The position numbers were made by a program, and so were the translations under genes. DNA of 5,708 nt from Deltaproteobacteria bacterium (GTDB taxonomy: Bacteria; Desulfobacterota; GWC2-55-46), in assembly GCA_016182705.1 (NCBI GenBank), contig JACPGA010000071.1, positions 1 through 5,708 on the forward strand, written 5' to 3'. Numbering within the stretch: the stretch's first letter is position 1; the number at the start of each line of letters is the position of its first letter. Under the pieces are notes generated by a model. It was not told where the DNA came from. It saw only the letters and a list, made by a program, of their open reading frames with translations, and searched no databases. Positions 4,732-5,708 of the stretch are shown piece after piece.

Positions 4732-5708
4732 CTGGTTATCCCCGGGAGTTTCTCTACGATTTTGACCCGGCTCTTGCTGTTAAGCGGCCGCTGGCTGTAC
4801 ACGACTACCTTATCGCCCGTTTTCAATCCATCATGGACCTGCACCAGGCCGTCCAGGTCTGCCGCGCCGACCCGGACTGGAGCGAAGCGCAGCCCGCCGT
4901 CGTCAATGAGCCATACGCCGGTCTGTCCATTTACCCTCTGCACGCTCGCGTTCGGCACGACCGGCGCGGCATTTACGGATGGCAGCGCTACAGTGACTTC
5001 GGCCAGCTCGCCTATTCCAGGCGCGGCTTCAGGTATCTCTTCGAATACGATCTTGGCCAGCGTCTCCTCTGTCACGGCGTCAGCCAACGGCTCAACGCGC
5101 TGCACCCTGCCTGTTATCCGCCGTTCCGAGTCAGAGCGCAGGACAATACTGGCAGTCAGGCCAGGAGTCAGGCCTGAAGAGCCGAGCTGGTTGAAGCGCG
5201 CGTTGACCCAGAGGCTCTCAGGGTCGATGATCTGGATAACAGGCTGGCCCGCGACGACCGTAGTGCCGGGGTCAGCATCCCGAGCGACGACAAGGCCATT
5301 TACCGGCGCTATCAACCTCAGGTTGGCGCGCAGCTTGCCTGTGCCAGCGCGCTCTGCGCGGCTTCTCGCCATGTCCTGACGCGCGGCCGCAAGATTGGCG
5401 CGAGACGACGTAAGGCCTGCTTCGGCCACCTCACGTTCCTGCTCTTTGGCCTCCGCCGCCATTACGGCTACAGAGCCTCTCCGGAGCAATTCTTCATAGC
5501 GCCTGGCCTGAGAGTCGGCGTATTCAAAGCGGGCCGAAGCGTCTTTCACCTGGGCTTGGGCTGCCAGCACCGCTGCTTCTATGCGCTTGAACGAGGCTTC
5601 CTCAGCCATGACCCTGTCATCCAGGTCAACCGGGTCCATCTCGCCGAGCAACTGGCCTGCCCTGACCCTGTCGCCCACGTTCACATCCACCCTCTTGACG
5701 CGCCCGGC
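4728..5708 (-). CDS. HlyD/MacA-type periplasmic adaptor subunit, N-terminus outside window
   Basis: The reading frame is open to the right edge, so the true start and the membrane anchor or signal sequence lie outside; about 326 residues are visible. The visible part begins with a half-lipoyl motif (GRVKRVDVNVGDRVRAGQLL). An alanine- and glutamate-rich alpha-helical hairpin of about 100 residues follows (for example RRYEELLRRGSVAVMAAEAK). The second lipoyl half comes next (LIAPVNGLVVARDADPGTTV), then a beta-barrel region (SLWVNARFNQ), and a membrane-proximal domain ending VVYSQRPLNSKSRVKIVEKL. This domain order is that of membrane fusion proteins bridging an inner-membrane exporter to an outer-membrane channel. 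The GTG at 5690 is an internal valine codon, not a convincing start. The stop overlaps the permease ATG by four bases. No outer-membrane TolC-like gene is visible here; it could be upstream or elsewhere. Confidence 0.93.
   Translation of the reverse strand, partial: AGRVKRVDVNVGDRVRAGQLLGEMDPVDLDDRVMAEEASFKRIEAAVLAAQAQVKDASARFEYADSQARRYEELLRRGSVAVMAAEAKEQEREVAEAGLTSSRANLAAARQDMARSRAERAGTGKLRANLRLIAPVNGLVVARDADPGTTVVAGQPVIQIIDPESLWVNARFNQLGSSGLTPGLTASIVLRSDSERRITGRVQRVEPLADAVTEETLAKIVFEEIPEAAPGIGELAEVTVALPSVNAAPVVPNASVQRVNGQTGVWLIDDGGLRFAPVRVGAADLDGLVQVHDGLKTGDKVVVYSQRPLNSKSRVKIVEKLPGITR

Noticed and set aside
4324..5379. Long open reading frame of 351 codons on the plus strand
   Set aside because: It lies entirely opposite the permease and adaptor genes, whose minus-strand products show clear family motifs. 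Its own product is low-complexity, rich in arginine, alanine and proline, with no recognisable domain. GC-rich coding DNA commonly gives such opposite-strand frames.
1..5708. CRISPR array, insertion sequence or transposase, riboswitch
   Set aside because: No regularly spaced direct repeats, no transposase-like coding sequence, no paired terminal inverted repeats and no recognisable riboswitch core were seen on reading both strands.

Overview
The window is one end of a leftward (minus-strand) gene cluster from a Gram-negative bacterium. Three things point to this: a HlyD/MacA-type periplasmic adaptor, several Sec-exported periplasmic proteins, and a b561-type inner-membrane cytochrome. The coding part is GC-rich and uses AGG and ATA codons freely, which would fit Desulfobacterota or Nitrospirota-like bacteria. 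That taxon is a guess; no marker gene is present.

In transcription order (right to left) the layout is as follows. (1) 5708-4728: a periplasmic adaptor subunit cut by the window edge. (2) 4731-3532: an FtsX/MacB-type permease. (3) 3530-2820: its ATPase. These three are packed with an ATGA overlap and a 1-base gap, in the adaptor-permease-ATPase order known from DevBCA-type exporters. (4) 2790-2338: an exported class II (c'/c556-like) cytochrome c. (5) An 89-base gap, or 107 bases with the preferred b561 start, holding a 12-base palindrome inside a weak promoter-like element. (6) 2230-1655: a cytochrome b561 of the YceJ type. (7) 1658-1114: a YceI-family gene overlapping the b561 gene by GTGA but broken by a small frame-disrupting deletion. 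(8) 1098-538: an intact YceI-family gene. (9) 480-437: an intrinsic terminator closing the cluster.

Positions 1-437 are AT-rich and hold no convincing complete gene. They contain a dense cluster of GTTAC/GTAAC motifs, a tRNA 3'-end-like stretch, and at the extreme left edge a short open stretch that may belong to a gene outside the window.

Together the genes suggest a cell-envelope module: an ABC exporter acting on a lipophilic or periplasmic substrate, two haem proteins (one periplasmic, one in the membrane and likely quinone-linked), and lipocalin-like YceI proteins of a family known to bind polyisoprenoid lipids. The b561-YceI pair mirrors the E. coli yceJ-yceI pair. Linking it to a DevBCA/MacAB-like exporter and a c'-type cytochrome is the most distinctive property of the window. 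A shared function is inference from context only.
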